Below, one piece after another: positions 1 through 7,305 of a stretch of 29,708 nucleotides of DNA (the stretch's first letter is position 1; each line of letters starts with the position of its first letter). Source of the DNA: a virus; IMG/VR virus record IMGVR_UViG_3300046371_000258, positions 1-29,708 of that record; one strand, 5' to 3'. The position numbers were made by a program, and so were the translations under genes. Under the pieces are notes generated by a model. It saw nothing but the letters and a program-made list of their open reading frames with translations, had not been told where the DNA came from and did no database searches.

Positions 1-226
1 TTTGTTCAACAACATCACTAAGACCACCAAAACCCAAAGAGTCGTAGTCTTCTCTAGTATCTCTTTCAAAAAATCTAAACGCAAGTTGGTCAGAAAAGAC
101 TTTTTTCTGTTTAAAAGGTCTTAACCTATTATAAAGTCTAAGATAAAGAACTTTTTCTTTATCTCCTTTAAGAACTTCACTATCTAAGAAACTTTGGACT
201 CTTTCTTCTAAATATTGTTCACTCAT
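1..226 (-). CDS. Hypothetical phage protein, truncated by window edge
   Basis: N-terminal 75 residues of an unrecognised protein whose 3' part lies outside the window. It begins MSEQYLEERVQSFL and is rich in charged residues and phenylalanine, with no membrane segment or recognisable motif. The start is well supported: GAGAGG lies a few bases before the ATG, and a perfect TTGACA-N17-TATAAT promoter (249-277) lies just upstream, giving a short leader of about 16-18 nt. It would be an early gene by its promoter. Function not recognised. Confidence 0.75.
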   Translation of the reverse strand, partial: MSEQYLEERVQSFLDSEVLKGDKEKVLYLRLYNRLRPFKQKKVFSDQLAFRFFERDTREDYDSLGFGGLSDVVEQ

Positions 227-248
227 ATTACCTCTCAATTATGTTATT

Positions 249-277
249 ATTATAACAAGACAAACAGAAAATGTCAA
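249..277 (-). promoter_or_regulatory. Perfect sigma70-type promoter for the left-edge gene
   Basis: On the minus strand TTGACA (277-272) is followed after exactly 17 nt by TATAAT (254-249). The start codon at 226 follows a short leader with GAGAGG. The -35 box is preceded by C (CTTGACA), as at the other promoters of this window. It occupies the gap between two minus-strand genes. Confidence 0.88.
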
Positions 278-280
278 GCA

Positions 281-589
281 TTATCTTCGCATTTTTGCGA
301 TATCTTTTGCAAGTTTTTTATCATCTTCAAACACTGGTACTGCGTTAGACTTATGCATCGTTGCGATACCCATAAGTTTCCTTTCACCAGAATATACTTT
401 TCTTTCTTGTTTGCTATTACTACCTACAGAATTCTTAAGTCTTTCAAAGAAGTCTTTCTTTGCATCTTCTCTTTCTTTCTGTTTTCTTTTAACTTCTTCT
501 ACAGATACTTTAGTACTCTGACTTGTACCTATATGTATCTTTCTTTTCACTGGATTTGCAAGGTGGTTCTTTCTTTTCTTACCTTTCAT
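281..589 (-). CDS. Conserved basic phage hypothetical protein
   Basis: 102-residue, strongly basic protein starting MKGKKRKNHLANPVKRK. The C-terminal part (YSGERKLMGIATMHKSN, then VPVF and a terminal MRR) resembles a small hypothetical protein I recall from marine T4-like phages, function unknown. The start is ambiguous. ATG at 589 has a GGAGG box but 16 nt away. An in-frame ATG at 631 (116 aa, starting MTQIFNRGG) sits exactly where transcription should begin from the promoter at 638-666 and would be leaderless. Extensions beyond 631 run into the promoter and are not real. Nucleic-acid binding is possible from its charge but not shown. Confidence 0.8.
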   Translation of the reverse strand: MKGKKRKNHLANPVKRKIHIGTSQSTKVSVEEVKRKQKEREDAKKDFFERLKNSVGSNSKQERKVYSGERKLMGIATMHKSNAVPVFEDDKKLAKDIAKMRR

Positions 590-637
590 ATCGTATCGTA
601 GAGAACCTCCTCTATTAAAAATTTGAGTCATAAGTGA

Positions 638-666
638 ATTATACAGAAATATACAGAATATGTCAA
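638..666 (-). promoter_or_regulatory. Perfect sigma70-type promoter, minus strand
   Basis: TTGACA (666-661), a 17-nt spacer and TATAAT (643-638) on the minus strand. The ATG at 631 begins 6 nt after the -10 box, so the predicted transcription start coincides with it. The -35 box is separated by one base from the TATAAATA late box of the divergent plus-strand genes (668-675), so the two promoters share one short intergenic region. Confidence 0.87.
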
Positions 667-667
667 G

Positions 668-675
668 TATAAATA
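668..675 (+). promoter_or_regulatory. T4-type late promoter TATAAATA
   Basis: Exact match to the T4 late-promoter -10 element, 20 nt upstream of the ATG at 696, with AAAGGAGAGAG between as ribosome binding site. It should drive the plus-strand genes 696-2188 late in infection. It abuts the -35 box of the oppositely directed early-type promoter. Confidence 0.7.
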
Positions 676-695
676 GTATATTAAAGGAGAGAGAT

Positions 696-827
696 ATGGA
701 TATAGATTTCAGTGCAATAGAACAATTACTAACTAACATCGGTTGGATTGAAGGTGCAATTTATGTAGTCGGTGGTTTGGTCGTATATACTGCAATTAGA
801 CTAATTAATAAGTGGACAAGGTATTAA
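696..827 (+). CDS. Small single-helix membrane protein
   Basis: 43-residue ORF starting MDIDFSAIEQLL with a strong Shine-Dalgarno (AAAGGAGAG) and a TATAAATA late promoter upstream. Residues about 19-36 (GAIYVVGGLVVYTAIRL) form one transmembrane helix, followed by a basic tail NKWTRY. It ends 1 nt before the next start codon, so it is the first gene of a plus-strand late cluster. No family recognised; small late membrane proteins can be holin- or structure-related, but nothing here decides this. Confidence 0.78.
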   Translation: MDIDFSAIEQLLTNIGWIEGAIYVVGGLVVYTAIRLINKWTRY

Positions 828-828
828 T

Positions 829-1092
829 ATGAGTAAAGAGATATTTGATTTTGGTTTTACCCTAGTAGACGAAGACGAACTTGATACAGTTCAGGAGATT
901 GAACAAAAGGTATCTGAAACATCATCAACTGTAGAAGCAACTCAAGATAAACTTGATAAATTATTTGGCGCAATACAACCATTACTTAATAATTTAAAAG
1001 CAAATCCTGAGAAGGAGTTGATTAAGTGGCCTAATCGTTTAGAAAAGATTGAGGCGTTTGAAGACCACATTCAAAAAATATATAAGGAATAA
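829..1092 (+). CDS. Conserved phage hypothetical protein, acidic coiled-coil type
   Basis: 87-residue acidic protein starting MSKEIFDFGFTLVDEDEL. The middle (about 20-55) is predicted helical, and the C-terminal half (LLNNLKANPEKE, IKWPNRLEKIEAF) resembles a family I recall from cyanophage T4-like genomes, where it is annotated as hypothetical. It starts directly after the 43-aa gene and is followed 1 nt later by the 364-aa gene, so the three probably form one late transcript. A structural or assembly role is plausible from the late promoter; this is inference. Confidence 0.8.
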   Translation: MSKEIFDFGFTLVDEDELDTVQEIEQKVSETSSTVEATQDKLDKLFGAIQPLLNNLKANPEKELIKWPNRLEKIEAFEDHIQKIYKE

Positions 1093-1093
1093 A

Positions 1094-2188
1094 ATGAAAA
1101 TATCAGTAATGAATAACTTTGATGGAGACGATTTTAGTTTTCAGTATCTTAGTTTAAATACTATTAATTCTTTAACAAATAACTTACATGGTGCTTTAGA
1201 GCAATACTGTGAATCAGAAGCATCTTGGTTAGACCCAAATGCCGTACCAAATAACATAATCTCTAGAGTTATGATTAGAGGTAGTCACATTTCACATTAC
1301 ATGTTATTGTCTTTAGCAAATACTGTTGGTGGAAATAACATTTTAGTCATACCAAATTGGAATGATAGAAAACATAATCATTTATATGATAGAGACTATA
1401 CAACAATACCATATTTAAATGAAAGAAGTGACGTATTTTGTCCAACACATACTTTAGTTCAACACTTTAGTCCTGTGTGGCAAAAATTATTAAATTGTCC
1501 TTTAAATCTATACGTGGCAATGCCACCAGGTAACAGTTTATTTCATTTTCTATATGCAAAATATGGTGTAAAAATGCTTAATGCTTCAAAACAATATACC
1601 CTTGGTGAAAATGTTTTTAGTGGTTATACTATCGATGTTCCTTCAAATCTTAAATTTGATGCAGTTGCGTTAATGACTCAATATAGACCTGAAGAAGGCA
1701 TGACTTATAAAGCATCTGATATTAAAAAAGACTTTGCACATTATTGTAAACCTAACTTTGTGCTTCAAGATGCTTATACTCCTCGTGGACCATTAAAATT
1801 ACATAATAAAGATTGGATGGAATATCGAGGTATTACTAGTGACATACCTGAAAATGCAGAAGGAATATCAAACTTTGAAAAGGTAGTTCAAATAGGAACT
1901 GGTAGTAGAAATGGTGATGGCGCAGTATCTTCAACTACTTTAAATAAAGGAAGAGTAACAGGCGATTCAGATGATATAGACCCCGAAGGAAATCATACTC
2001 TTCAAAGAATTAGAAGTGGAGTAGTAAATCCAGTTATCTGGGACACTATTGACTCAAATGGTGAAAGAGTGAATGTTTATGATTTATTTGAAAAAGTTGG
2101 TATAGAAGAAACGTTTAAAGTTCAACACAAAACTTTATCAGACTTAGTAAATAGAAACGACTGGAAAGATATAATTAAAATCTGGTAG
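1094..2188 (+). CDS. Unknown 364-residue phage protein
   Basis: Starts MKISVMNNFDGDDFSF at an ATG with AAGGAAT upstream; an earlier in-frame ATG at 1049 lies inside the preceding gene and is rejected. No family is recognised. The protein is rich in Asn, His and Tyr, lacks a signal peptide and membrane helices, and has a Gly/Ser/Asp-rich stretch near residues 275-305 followed by HTLQRIRSGVVNPVIWD. The position in the late plus-strand cluster would suit a structural or assembly protein. It is the largest gene of this island and a good candidate for structure prediction. Confidence 0.85.
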   Translation: MKISVMNNFDGDDFSFQYLSLNTINSLTNNLHGALEQYCESEASWLDPNAVPNNIISRVMIRGSHISHYMLLSLANTVGGNNILVIPNWNDRKHNHLYDRDYTTIPYLNERSDVFCPTHTLVQHFSPVWQKLLNCPLNLYVAMPPGNSLFHFLYAKYGVKMLNASKQYTLGENVFSGYTIDVPSNLKFDAVALMTQYRPEEGMTYKASDIKKDFAHYCKPNFVLQDAYTPRGPLKLHNKDWMEYRGITSDIPENAEGISNFEKVVQIGTGSRNGDGAVSSTTLNKGRVTGDSDDIDPEGNHTLQRIRSGVVNPVIWDTIDSNGERVNVYDLFEKVGIEETFKVQHKTLSDLVNRNDWKDIIKIW

Positions 2189-2225
2189 AAAATATCATTT
2201 GTATATATAGTAGTGTAAGAAATTT

Positions 2226-2262
2226 GAAAAGTTATACTTAAATGACTTTTTTATAACTTTTC
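2226..2262 (+). repeat. 11-bp perfect inverted repeat before a small gene
   Basis: GAAAAGTTATA at 2226-2236 is matched by its exact reverse complement at 2252-2262, with a 15-nt T-rich loop. It lies in the 91-nt gap between the 364-aa gene and the 56-aa gene. It could be a weak AT-rich terminator for the genes before it, or a leader or operator structure for the gene after it. The low GC content argues against a strong intrinsic terminator. Confidence 0.5.
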
Positions 2263-2279
2263 TTTATATAGGAGACACT

Positions 2280-2450
2280 ATGACCACGGCGCAGTTATAT
2301 GCTGGTGCGAAGAACATAGTGCAAAAAATTGAACACCTAAAAGACACGGACACTGTTTGTCACGCCTGTGAAGTACTAAAATTGACTGCATATGTTGTTT
2401 TACCGGTAATTATACCTTTTACTTTATATTCGTTTTCGACTCTTTACTAG
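2280..2450 (+). CDS. Small membrane protein with CxxC pair
   Basis: 56-residue ORF with a good Shine-Dalgarno (TAGGAGACACT before ATG). It begins MTTAQLYAGAKNIVQKIEHL, contains a CHAC motif at residues 27-30, and ends in a hydrophobic helix (about 35-50, TAYVVLPVIIPFTLYSF). CHAC is not a haem c site (CxxCH) but could be a redox or metal pair. Its 3' end overlaps the convergent minus-strand gene by 32 nt. It is the last plus-strand gene in the window. Function unknown. Confidence 0.68.
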   Translation: MTTAQLYAGAKNIVQKIEHLKDTDTVCHACEVLKLTAYVVLPVIIPFTLYSFSTLY

Positions 2451-3057
2451 TCGTAACTACAATTTGCACATTATCTGATTCTATAGGAATCTTTATGTTG
2501 TTGTGCGTGTGATATAAAAAGAAAGTAATATTTGGAAATTCTTTAAACATTTCTGTCCATATCGGACGCCAATTATTGGCGAGTCTGACAGTATTCTCTG
2601 TGCTTCTGTCGGACTCTAAAATTGTATCAGTCCAAGAAGTTAAATCCATTTCAAAGATAGAATCAAACCCATAAATGTGAACTTCGTCTGCATTCATTTT
2701 ATTACATGCGTAATGAACTGCAAAGTGTCCACAATTGAAGTTTGTGGCATTACCAGCATATGCGGGAACGTGTGGATAGAAACCTCTAACTTTATGAGAA
2801 TACTTTAAATAGAAACTGCCTTGCATTTCCATCCAGTGTCTTGGTCTAGTGCCAAGAATCCAGTCGTATTGGTCAAGAGCAAACTTACCTTCTTGAAGTG
2901 CTTTCATCATTTTGTAATCTACCATACATGTCGCAAACACTTCTTCTGGTGGTATTTCCATAGGTGGCATATTACAAATAAGTAAAGTGCCAGGAGAACC
3001 TCTCTGATAAAGACCTGCATGATTACCATTACCTAGAACATTAATTCTTTTTGTCAT
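2419..3057 (-). CDS. Putative Rossmann-like transferase (MptE/DUF115 or sialyltransferase-like)
   Basis: 212 residues, last gene of the long minus-strand block. It opens MTKRINVLGNGNHAGLYQRG, a nucleotide-binding-like beta strand and glycine turn. It has FNCGHFAVHYACNK followed by EVHIYGFDSIFEMD in the middle, a pattern seen in DUF115/MptE-like and GT29/GT42-type proteins that handle nucleotide sugars. The assignment is tentative. It overlaps the nuclease gene before it by 4 nt (ATGA). Its place at the end of a run of glycosyltransferases supports a surface-glycan role. Confidence 0.65.
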   Translation of the reverse strand: MTKRINVLGNGNHAGLYQRGSPGTLLICNMPPMEIPPEEVFATCMVDYKMMKALQEGKFALDQYDWILGTRPRHWMEMQGSFYLKYSHKVRGFYPHVPAYAGNATNFNCGHFAVHYACNKMNADEVHIYGFDSIFEMDLTSWTDTILESDRSTENTVRLANNWRPIWTEMFKEFPNITFFLYHTHNNIKIPIESDNVQIVVTTSKESKTNIK

Positions 3058-3476
3058 TCGTTATGTCCAAATAAAGTCTGGTGGTCAATGAGTTCTCTGT
3101 TTTGTAAATGTTGTTCTGCAATGTCTTCTTTTGATTGTCCGAAGTATGCAACTGCAAGATGCGTTTCTACCATAACTTGATTGATGTTTACTCCGTCACA
3201 AATAATCTCTCCAAGTATTCTACCATACTTACCCTTTGAGTCTTTGTGTGTACGTAGTGCAACGACCTCTGCATCTTTGATTGCATCTGATAAAAAGTTA
3301 CTTGCCATTTTACCATATTTCTTTTCTTCTAAGTCTCTCGTTCTAGATTCTGGCGTATCAATACCATATAATCTAATTCTCTGCTTTTTTAACCAAGTAG
3401 AAAAACCTAAATCTATATCAACATCAACAGTATCTCCATCAACGACTCTTAAAACATTTACTTTATATTCGTGCAT
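3054..3476 (-). CDS. Staphylococcal-nuclease-like (thermonuclease) protein
   Basis: 140 residues covering one complete SNase (TNase) domain. VVDGDTVDVDIDLGF is the first metal/turn segment, RIRLYGIDTPE carries the Arg-Asp-Glu set at R35, D40 and E43, and GKYGRILGE provides the second catalytic Arg (R86). Such enzymes cut DNA and RNA with Ca2+. There is no signal peptide, so it should act in the cytoplasm, perhaps in host nucleic acid breakdown. It overlaps both neighbours (4 nt downstream, 14 nt upstream). Function beyond nuclease is not indicated. Confidence 0.9.
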   Translation of the reverse strand: MHEYKVNVLRVVDGDTVDVDIDLGFSTWLKKQRIRLYGIDTPESRTRDLEEKKYGKMASNFLSDAIKDAEVVALRTHKDSKGKYGRILGEIICDGVNINQVMVETHLAVAYFGQSKEDIAEQHLQNRELIDHQTLFGHNE

Positions 3477-4110
3477 TTATTTGCTCCTTTATAACATCGT
3501 CTCCTTTCTTTCCTGTGTGATGTATTACTTTTGGGTTTTTTACGTCTATGTTATCTATGTAGTCTAGGCGTAACGTGTTATATTCATGAGGTAAAGGATT
3601 AATCGCACCAAGTTTTTTAATTGCGTTGCCTTCCATCATTAAGTACAAGACTTCTTGGTCACCTTGCTGTGGGTTTTCAATGCATTGTTTTTCCCAATCT
3701 CGAAGCACTAGTGGTATGCCTTGAATTAAGATAACGCCACTATTATACCATGCGCCCATTTCTGGCCTTCTTTTACTCCATGGTCTGTCTTCTATCATAC
3801 CAAGTTTATCTGGTTCAGCATAATTAAATATACTTGAGATATCTTCTAACACTTGACAGTCTGTATCTAACCAACAGACTTTGTTGAATCCTAGTTCAGC
3901 AACTTTGATAAGACTAGAAGGTTTTTTAAACCAACCTTCTGCTTTATTTTGTGACATGTCTACGTAAGTAAAGTCACCATCAGGATAATTCATCATGCCA
4001 AAGTCAGCAATGACTAATTGTGTGGTGTTAAATTTTTGAAAGTTTTTGATAAACCAGGGTAATTGCCATTCTGTATTGTGGTCACACCCTGTTACAAAAA
4101 CATTAGACAT
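3463..4110 (-). CDS. GT-A glycosyltransferase with DxD motif (GT8-like)
   Basis: 215 residues from MSNVFVTGCDHNTEW. The WLDTDCQVLED segment (DTD at 82-84) is the metal/nucleotide-sugar site of GT-A enzymes; WYNSGVILIQG and GDQEVLYLMMEG are the matching later motifs seen in GT8-like proteins. A longer in-frame ATG at 4158 lies inside the previous gene and is not preferred. The ATG at 4110 overlaps the upstream gene by 8 nt. Sugar and acceptor cannot be predicted. Confidence 0.8.
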   Translation of the reverse strand: MSNVFVTGCDHNTEWQLPWFIKNFQKFNTTQLVIADFGMMNYPDGDFTYVDMSQNKAEGWFKKPSSLIKVAELGFNKVCWLDTDCQVLEDISSIFNYAEPDKLGMIEDRPWSKRRPEMGAWYNSGVILIQGIPLVLRDWEKQCIENPQQGDQEVLYLMMEGNAIKKLGAINPLPHEYNTLRLDYIDNIDVKNPKVIHHTGKKGDDVIKEQINARI

Positions 4111-4762
4111 CAGATATCTCGTAGTCTTCGTTGTAGTTGTGTTTTGCAAGACAACCATTAACGTTTTGAATAGTTGTAAAGTTATCTCTTGCTTCTGCGG
4201 GCCATGGATAGTATTCTTGAAGAAAGTTAAATCTATCTAGATGTAAGAATGTATCAGTTGGTCCAGCATCTGTCTTTGCTTGGTCAATCAGTATTTTTGC
4301 ACCTGCTGGTTTGATACCATATGCATGTGCGCCAGGGAAGTATCTTTTACTAGTTAAAGGATTTAAACCTAATGTTTGTGGTATATTAAAGTTACCATAA
4401 CTAGGTTTACCAAAACTACAGACAAAAGTATATGGTGCATTTGGTATTGGTTCTACCAACACTGCATCATGTTCAAAGATAATTATCTCTTCATCTAGTT
4501 CAATACACTTCTTCCATAAAGAATAGTGTGATAGAAATGCGGATATACAATTCAGATTACGAGAATACTTTTCTTCAAATCCTGCTTCTGGTATATCTTC
4601 TTGTTTTAAAAACGATAAAGGGTCATCTGCTGGTGTGATTGCTTCAAACCTTTCTATGTCTAAACCATATTTCTTTCCAGAAGTAATACATCTCCACGAA
4701 GTTTCTAAACTTCCTTGATGATTCATTATAGTAATTACATATGCTTTCATATTATATTTCAT
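4103..4762 (-). CDS. GT25-family glycosyltransferase
   Basis: 219 residues. The N-terminus MKAYVITIMNHQGSLETSW, the central CISAFLSHYSLWKKCIEL and IIIFEHDAVLVEP (EHD at 97-99) are the signature of GT25 enzymes that extend lipopolysaccharide cores. FPGAHAYGIKPAGAKILI is the typical later motif. It overlaps the following GT25 gene start by 4 nt (ATGA), and the two are adjacent paralogues. It probably modifies the host surface or a phage glycan; the target is unknown. Confidence 0.85.
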   Translation of the reverse strand: MKYNMKAYVITIMNHQGSLETSWRCITSGKKYGLDIERFEAITPADDPLSFLKQEDIPEAGFEEKYSRNLNCISAFLSHYSLWKKCIELDEEIIIFEHDAVLVEPIPNAPYTFVCSFGKPSYGNFNIPQTLGLNPLTSKRYFPGAHAYGIKPAGAKILIDQAKTDAGPTDTFLHLDRFNFLQEYYPWPAEARDNFTTIQNVNGCLAKHNYNEDYEISDV

Positions 4763-5472
4763 TGAGTAGTTGTACTCTTTAGTCCGTGTTGTATTGTAGT
4801 ATAATAAGGGTATATTACTTTTAGTTGTGGAAATAATTGTTTACACATTAATGCATCGTTAGGCCACATACCAAACTCTTCTACACTGTATAATAGTTTA
4901 GATGCAATCAGCGGTGTCATAGTGTATGCAGAATTACCCGCAAGTCCTTGTGGATAATCTTTAGTATCATCAACCCAAGGCACCTCTTGTATTCCTACTT
5001 GTTTTGATATCAAGTTATGAAATACTTGCGACTTACGAGTCATACCTCTCGGGTCATTTAGTCCTATGACATTGCCTACATAACCTTCTTTATGTACAAA
5101 TTTATTTGTAAACAACGCATCGTGTTCGAGTATAACAATATCTTTCTTTAAGTCAATACACTCTTCCCATAATCTCATGTGCGATACTGTACACGCAATT
5201 CTTTTCTTGATATTACCCGTTTCATATGCACGAAGTTTAAGACCCGATGCAATATCTAGTCGTTCTCCTTGTTGTGGATAAGTGTATTGTAGGTTAGTAG
5301 CATCAAATGATTTTATCTTTTTTAAATCCTCTGCGAGAGTGTCGGGTGTAGTTGCGGGAAAGATAATCGGGTCTATCTCTGATTGAGTTTCTTGTATAGA
5401 ACTTATTACTCGTCTAGTCGCAAGAGTCGACTCGTGATTGTTCACCATACTTATAATATAACCTTTTATCAT
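4759..5472 (-). CDS. GT25-family glycosyltransferase
   Basis: 237 residues from MIKGYIISMVNNHEST. This ATG overlaps the upstream methyltransferase stop codon by 4 nt, whereas a longer ATG at 5529 lies in that gene. CTVSHMRLWEECIDL and IVILEHDALF (EHD at 116-118) match GT25, as does GLAGNSAYTMTPLIASKLL. Tandem paralogue of the following gene. Acts on nucleotide sugars in the cytoplasm; acceptor unknown. Confidence 0.83.
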   Translation of the reverse strand: MIKGYIISMVNNHESTLATRRVISSIQETQSEIDPIIFPATTPDTLAEDLKKIKSFDATNLQYTYPQQGERLDIASGLKLRAYETGNIKKRIACTVSHMRLWEECIDLKKDIVILEHDALFTNKFVHKEGYVGNVIGLNDPRGMTRKSQVFHNLISKQVGIQEVPWVDDTKDYPQGLAGNSAYTMTPLIASKLLYSVEEFGMWPNDALMCKQLFPQLKVIYPYYTTIQHGLKSTTTQ

Positions 5473-6020
5473 ACTTTCACTTCTATATAGTCTTCTAGTT
5501 TCTGCCCAACAAATATGTGGTCTCTCCATTTACCTGACCTGTGGTCACCTGAGTGAAAAGTATCAATATAATCTTCAATAACTCTTATTTCATATTTAGA
5601 ATCTTCAACAATACCTTCAAACGCATCGTCCATGAATCTCCAATAGTCTTTTACATCATGTCTAGGACCTGCACTTGGTACTATAATAATAATGATACCA
5701 CTTGTTTTTAAAACACGACACATTTCATCAAACATTCTAAATGGATTTGCAACATGCTCTAAACATTGTCCTGAAACAACTACATCAAATGTTTCATTTT
5801 CTGCTGGTATACGATACTTCTGTTTCATGAAATGAGTTACACTTGGTGCATCTACTATATCTGCAACATAATAGTTTTTAGTATATTTTTCCCATACGTC
5901 TTTGTAACTTCTTTCTAGTTTACCACCGCCACCTAAATCTAGAATGTCGTTTTCTTTTTCTAAGTATGGTGCTAGTTTTTCAACCATCCATTCCATATTT
6001 TTTAGTGAACCAGGGTGCAT
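5469..6020 (-). CDS. Class I SAM-dependent methyltransferase
   Basis: 183 residues, Methyltransf_11-like. ILDLGGGGKLE (about 26-36) is motif I, the loop that binds S-adenosylmethionine; FDVVVSGQCLEHVANP is motif IV; CRVLKTSGIIIIIVPS is the post-strand-5 motif. WRFMDDAFEGI is typical of glycan-cluster methyltransferases. It lies between an oxygenase and two glycosyltransferases, which suggests methylation of a sugar or small acceptor rather than of DNA. It overlaps the upstream oxygenase gene by 19 nt. Confidence 0.85.
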   Translation of the reverse strand: MHPGSLKNMEWMVEKLAPYLEKENDILDLGGGGKLERSYKDVWEKYTKNYYVADIVDAPSVTHFMKQKYRIPAENETFDVVVSGQCLEHVANPFRMFDEMCRVLKTSGIIIIIVPSAGPRHDVKDYWRFMDDAFEGIVEDSKYEIRVIEDYIDTFHSGDHRSGKWRDHIFVGQKLEDYIEVKV

Positions 6021-6706
6021 TTTTTATCTTTATTTCCTTCTCTTATCTTTTTCCATGTATTTGCTGTTGCAGTGCCTGTTATTTGCAGTGCAGGTCTTTT
6101 TTTCCAAGAACCATTCCATGTTGCGTGTGGCAAAGTAGACCATTCCCAAGTAACAACTTCTCCTGCTTTCCATTGTATGTGTACGTGATTACCAAATTGA
6201 AATATTTGCCCTGGTTCCCAGTCTGCAAGAAAAACTAAGAATCTTGTTTTATCTCTAGCATACTTAAAGGTTTTGTCTTCAACTCTTGCCTTTCTTGGTT
6301 CACCTGGCAGATTGTCTATATGAAACATTAATTGTTGATTTGGGTTTTGGTCATGAAATTTCCATGTTTGATTTTTATTTTTATCTAATTCAAACCACTC
6401 TGCAACTTTTCTAAATTTAATAAATCTATCATCATTATTATATCTGTATGCATCAAACATTTCTGCATCAGGTTGACCAGCATAATTATCAGCATCTTCA
6501 ATCGCATGATATACATTATTTACTACAGATGCTTTATTGTTTGCATAATTATATGGTTGTTCATTAAATCGTTTTGATTTCATTTCTGTAGTTCTTGCAA
6601 GTTCGATTTCATCTGTAAAATCAATATCAAACTTACCAATGATTTTAAAGAACTCGCCTTCTTTATCTTTTTTCCATTTATTGAAATGATACGTATTTTC
6701 GAACAT
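6002..6706 (-). CDS. Putative 2-oxoglutarate/Fe(II)-type dioxygenase
   Basis: 234 residues. The core holds an HxD pair (H129, D131 in MFHIDNLPG), a distal His (H194 in TLPHATWN) and an Arg (R204 in KKRPALQITG), the usual metal and 2-oxoglutarate ligands of a double-stranded beta-helix oxygenase. The N-terminal 100 residues are charged and unrecognised. Lying between two methyltransferases in the glycan block, it could hydroxylate a small-molecule or protein substrate. The stop and the upstream start share 1 nt with the neighbouring gene. Confidence 0.7.
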   Translation of the reverse strand: MFENTYHFNKWKKDKEGEFFKIIGKFDIDFTDEIELARTTEMKSKRFNEQPYNYANNKASVVNNVYHAIEDADNYAGQPDAEMFDAYRYNNDDRFIKFRKVAEWFELDKNKNQTWKFHDQNPNQQLMFHIDNLPGEPRKARVEDKTFKYARDKTRFLVFLADWEPGQIFQFGNHVHIQWKAGEVVTWEWSTLPHATWNGSWKKRPALQITGTATANTWKKIREGNKDKKCTLVH

Positions 6707-7305
6707 TATACTCTTATGATATACTGAGTCTCACCTCGTCTTTCTTTTAATAACATATATCTTTTTAAAAATCTATTAACTGCATCGGTGACACCTTCTT
6801 TGCCCCATTTTGCATCTGGCCACCAATAATCATCACCCATAATCATGCCACCAGGTTTAACAACCTTTAGTGCGTTTTCTAAATCGTTAAGACAACCTTG
6901 ATACCCATGGTCGCCATCGATATATATCCAATCTACCTTTTCAGGTTTTGACTCAAACCATTCGTCTGAAAACATACGATGTATTGTGACTCTTGGGTCT
7001 GTTCCAACTCTTGCTCTTACTTCTGAATAAACTGCATCGTAATATTGTTGAAAGTCTTCGTCTCTCTTACTTATACCAAGAATCTTAGAATACTTTGTTA
7101 AGTAATCATCGTAAGATTTATATTCATCTGACTGCTTGTAAGGTTCTACTGACCACGGGTCAATCAATTGTAATGACTCTATTCCTCTTTCTAAAAATTG
7201 TAAAGATGTACTGCCAGTCCAAACACCTATCTCAGCACCCTTGGTGTTGGGTAAAATATCTCCCATTAAATGTTGAGAATCTTTATTTCTCTTGGTTGCC
7301 ATCAT
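6706..7305 (-). CDS. Class I SAM methyltransferase (Methyltransf_24 type)
   Basis: 199 residues. GAEIGVWTGSTS (about 23-34) is the SAM-binding loop; VDWIYIDGDHGYQG is the acidic metal/substrate motif of the Methyltransf_24/TylF-like group; VVKPGGMIMGDDYWW follows. These enzymes often O-methylate sugars. Two consecutive ATG codons lie at the start. It overlaps the DUF6165 gene by 23 nt and touches the oxygenase gene by 1 nt, so coupled translation is likely. Confidence 0.87.
   Translation of the reverse strand: MMATKRNKDSQHLMGDILPNTKGAEIGVWTGSTSLQFLERGIESLQLIDPWSVEPYKQSDEYKSYDDYLTKYSKILGISKRDEDFQQYYDAVYSEVRARVGTDPRVTIHRMFSDEWFESKPEKVDWIYIDGDHGYQGCLNDLENALKVVKPGGMIMGDDYWWPDAKWGKEGVTDAVNRFLKRYMLLKERRGETQYIIRV

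Noticed and set aside
215-601. 128-residue plus-strand ORF
   Set aside because: It is antisense to the basic protein at 281-589, is rich in Phe/Cys/Ser as expected from antisense AT-rich DNA, and has no ribosome binding site.
281-739. 152-residue reading with a hydrophobic N-terminus
   Set aside because: The first 36 residues are translated from the divergent promoter region and the plus-strand gene at 696; the starts at 589 or 631 fit the promoter far better.
2280-2450. CHAC in the 56-residue protein as a haem c site
   Set aside because: Haem c attachment needs CxxCH; here the second Cys is followed by Glu.
3181-3567. 128-residue plus-strand ORF across the nuclease gene
   Set aside because: Antisense shadow of the SNase-like gene; composition is not protein-like and it has no start signals.
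5137-5160. TTGACT-N16-TATACT inside a GT25 gene
   Set aside because: The spacer is 16 rather than the invariant 17, and both boxes have mismatches.
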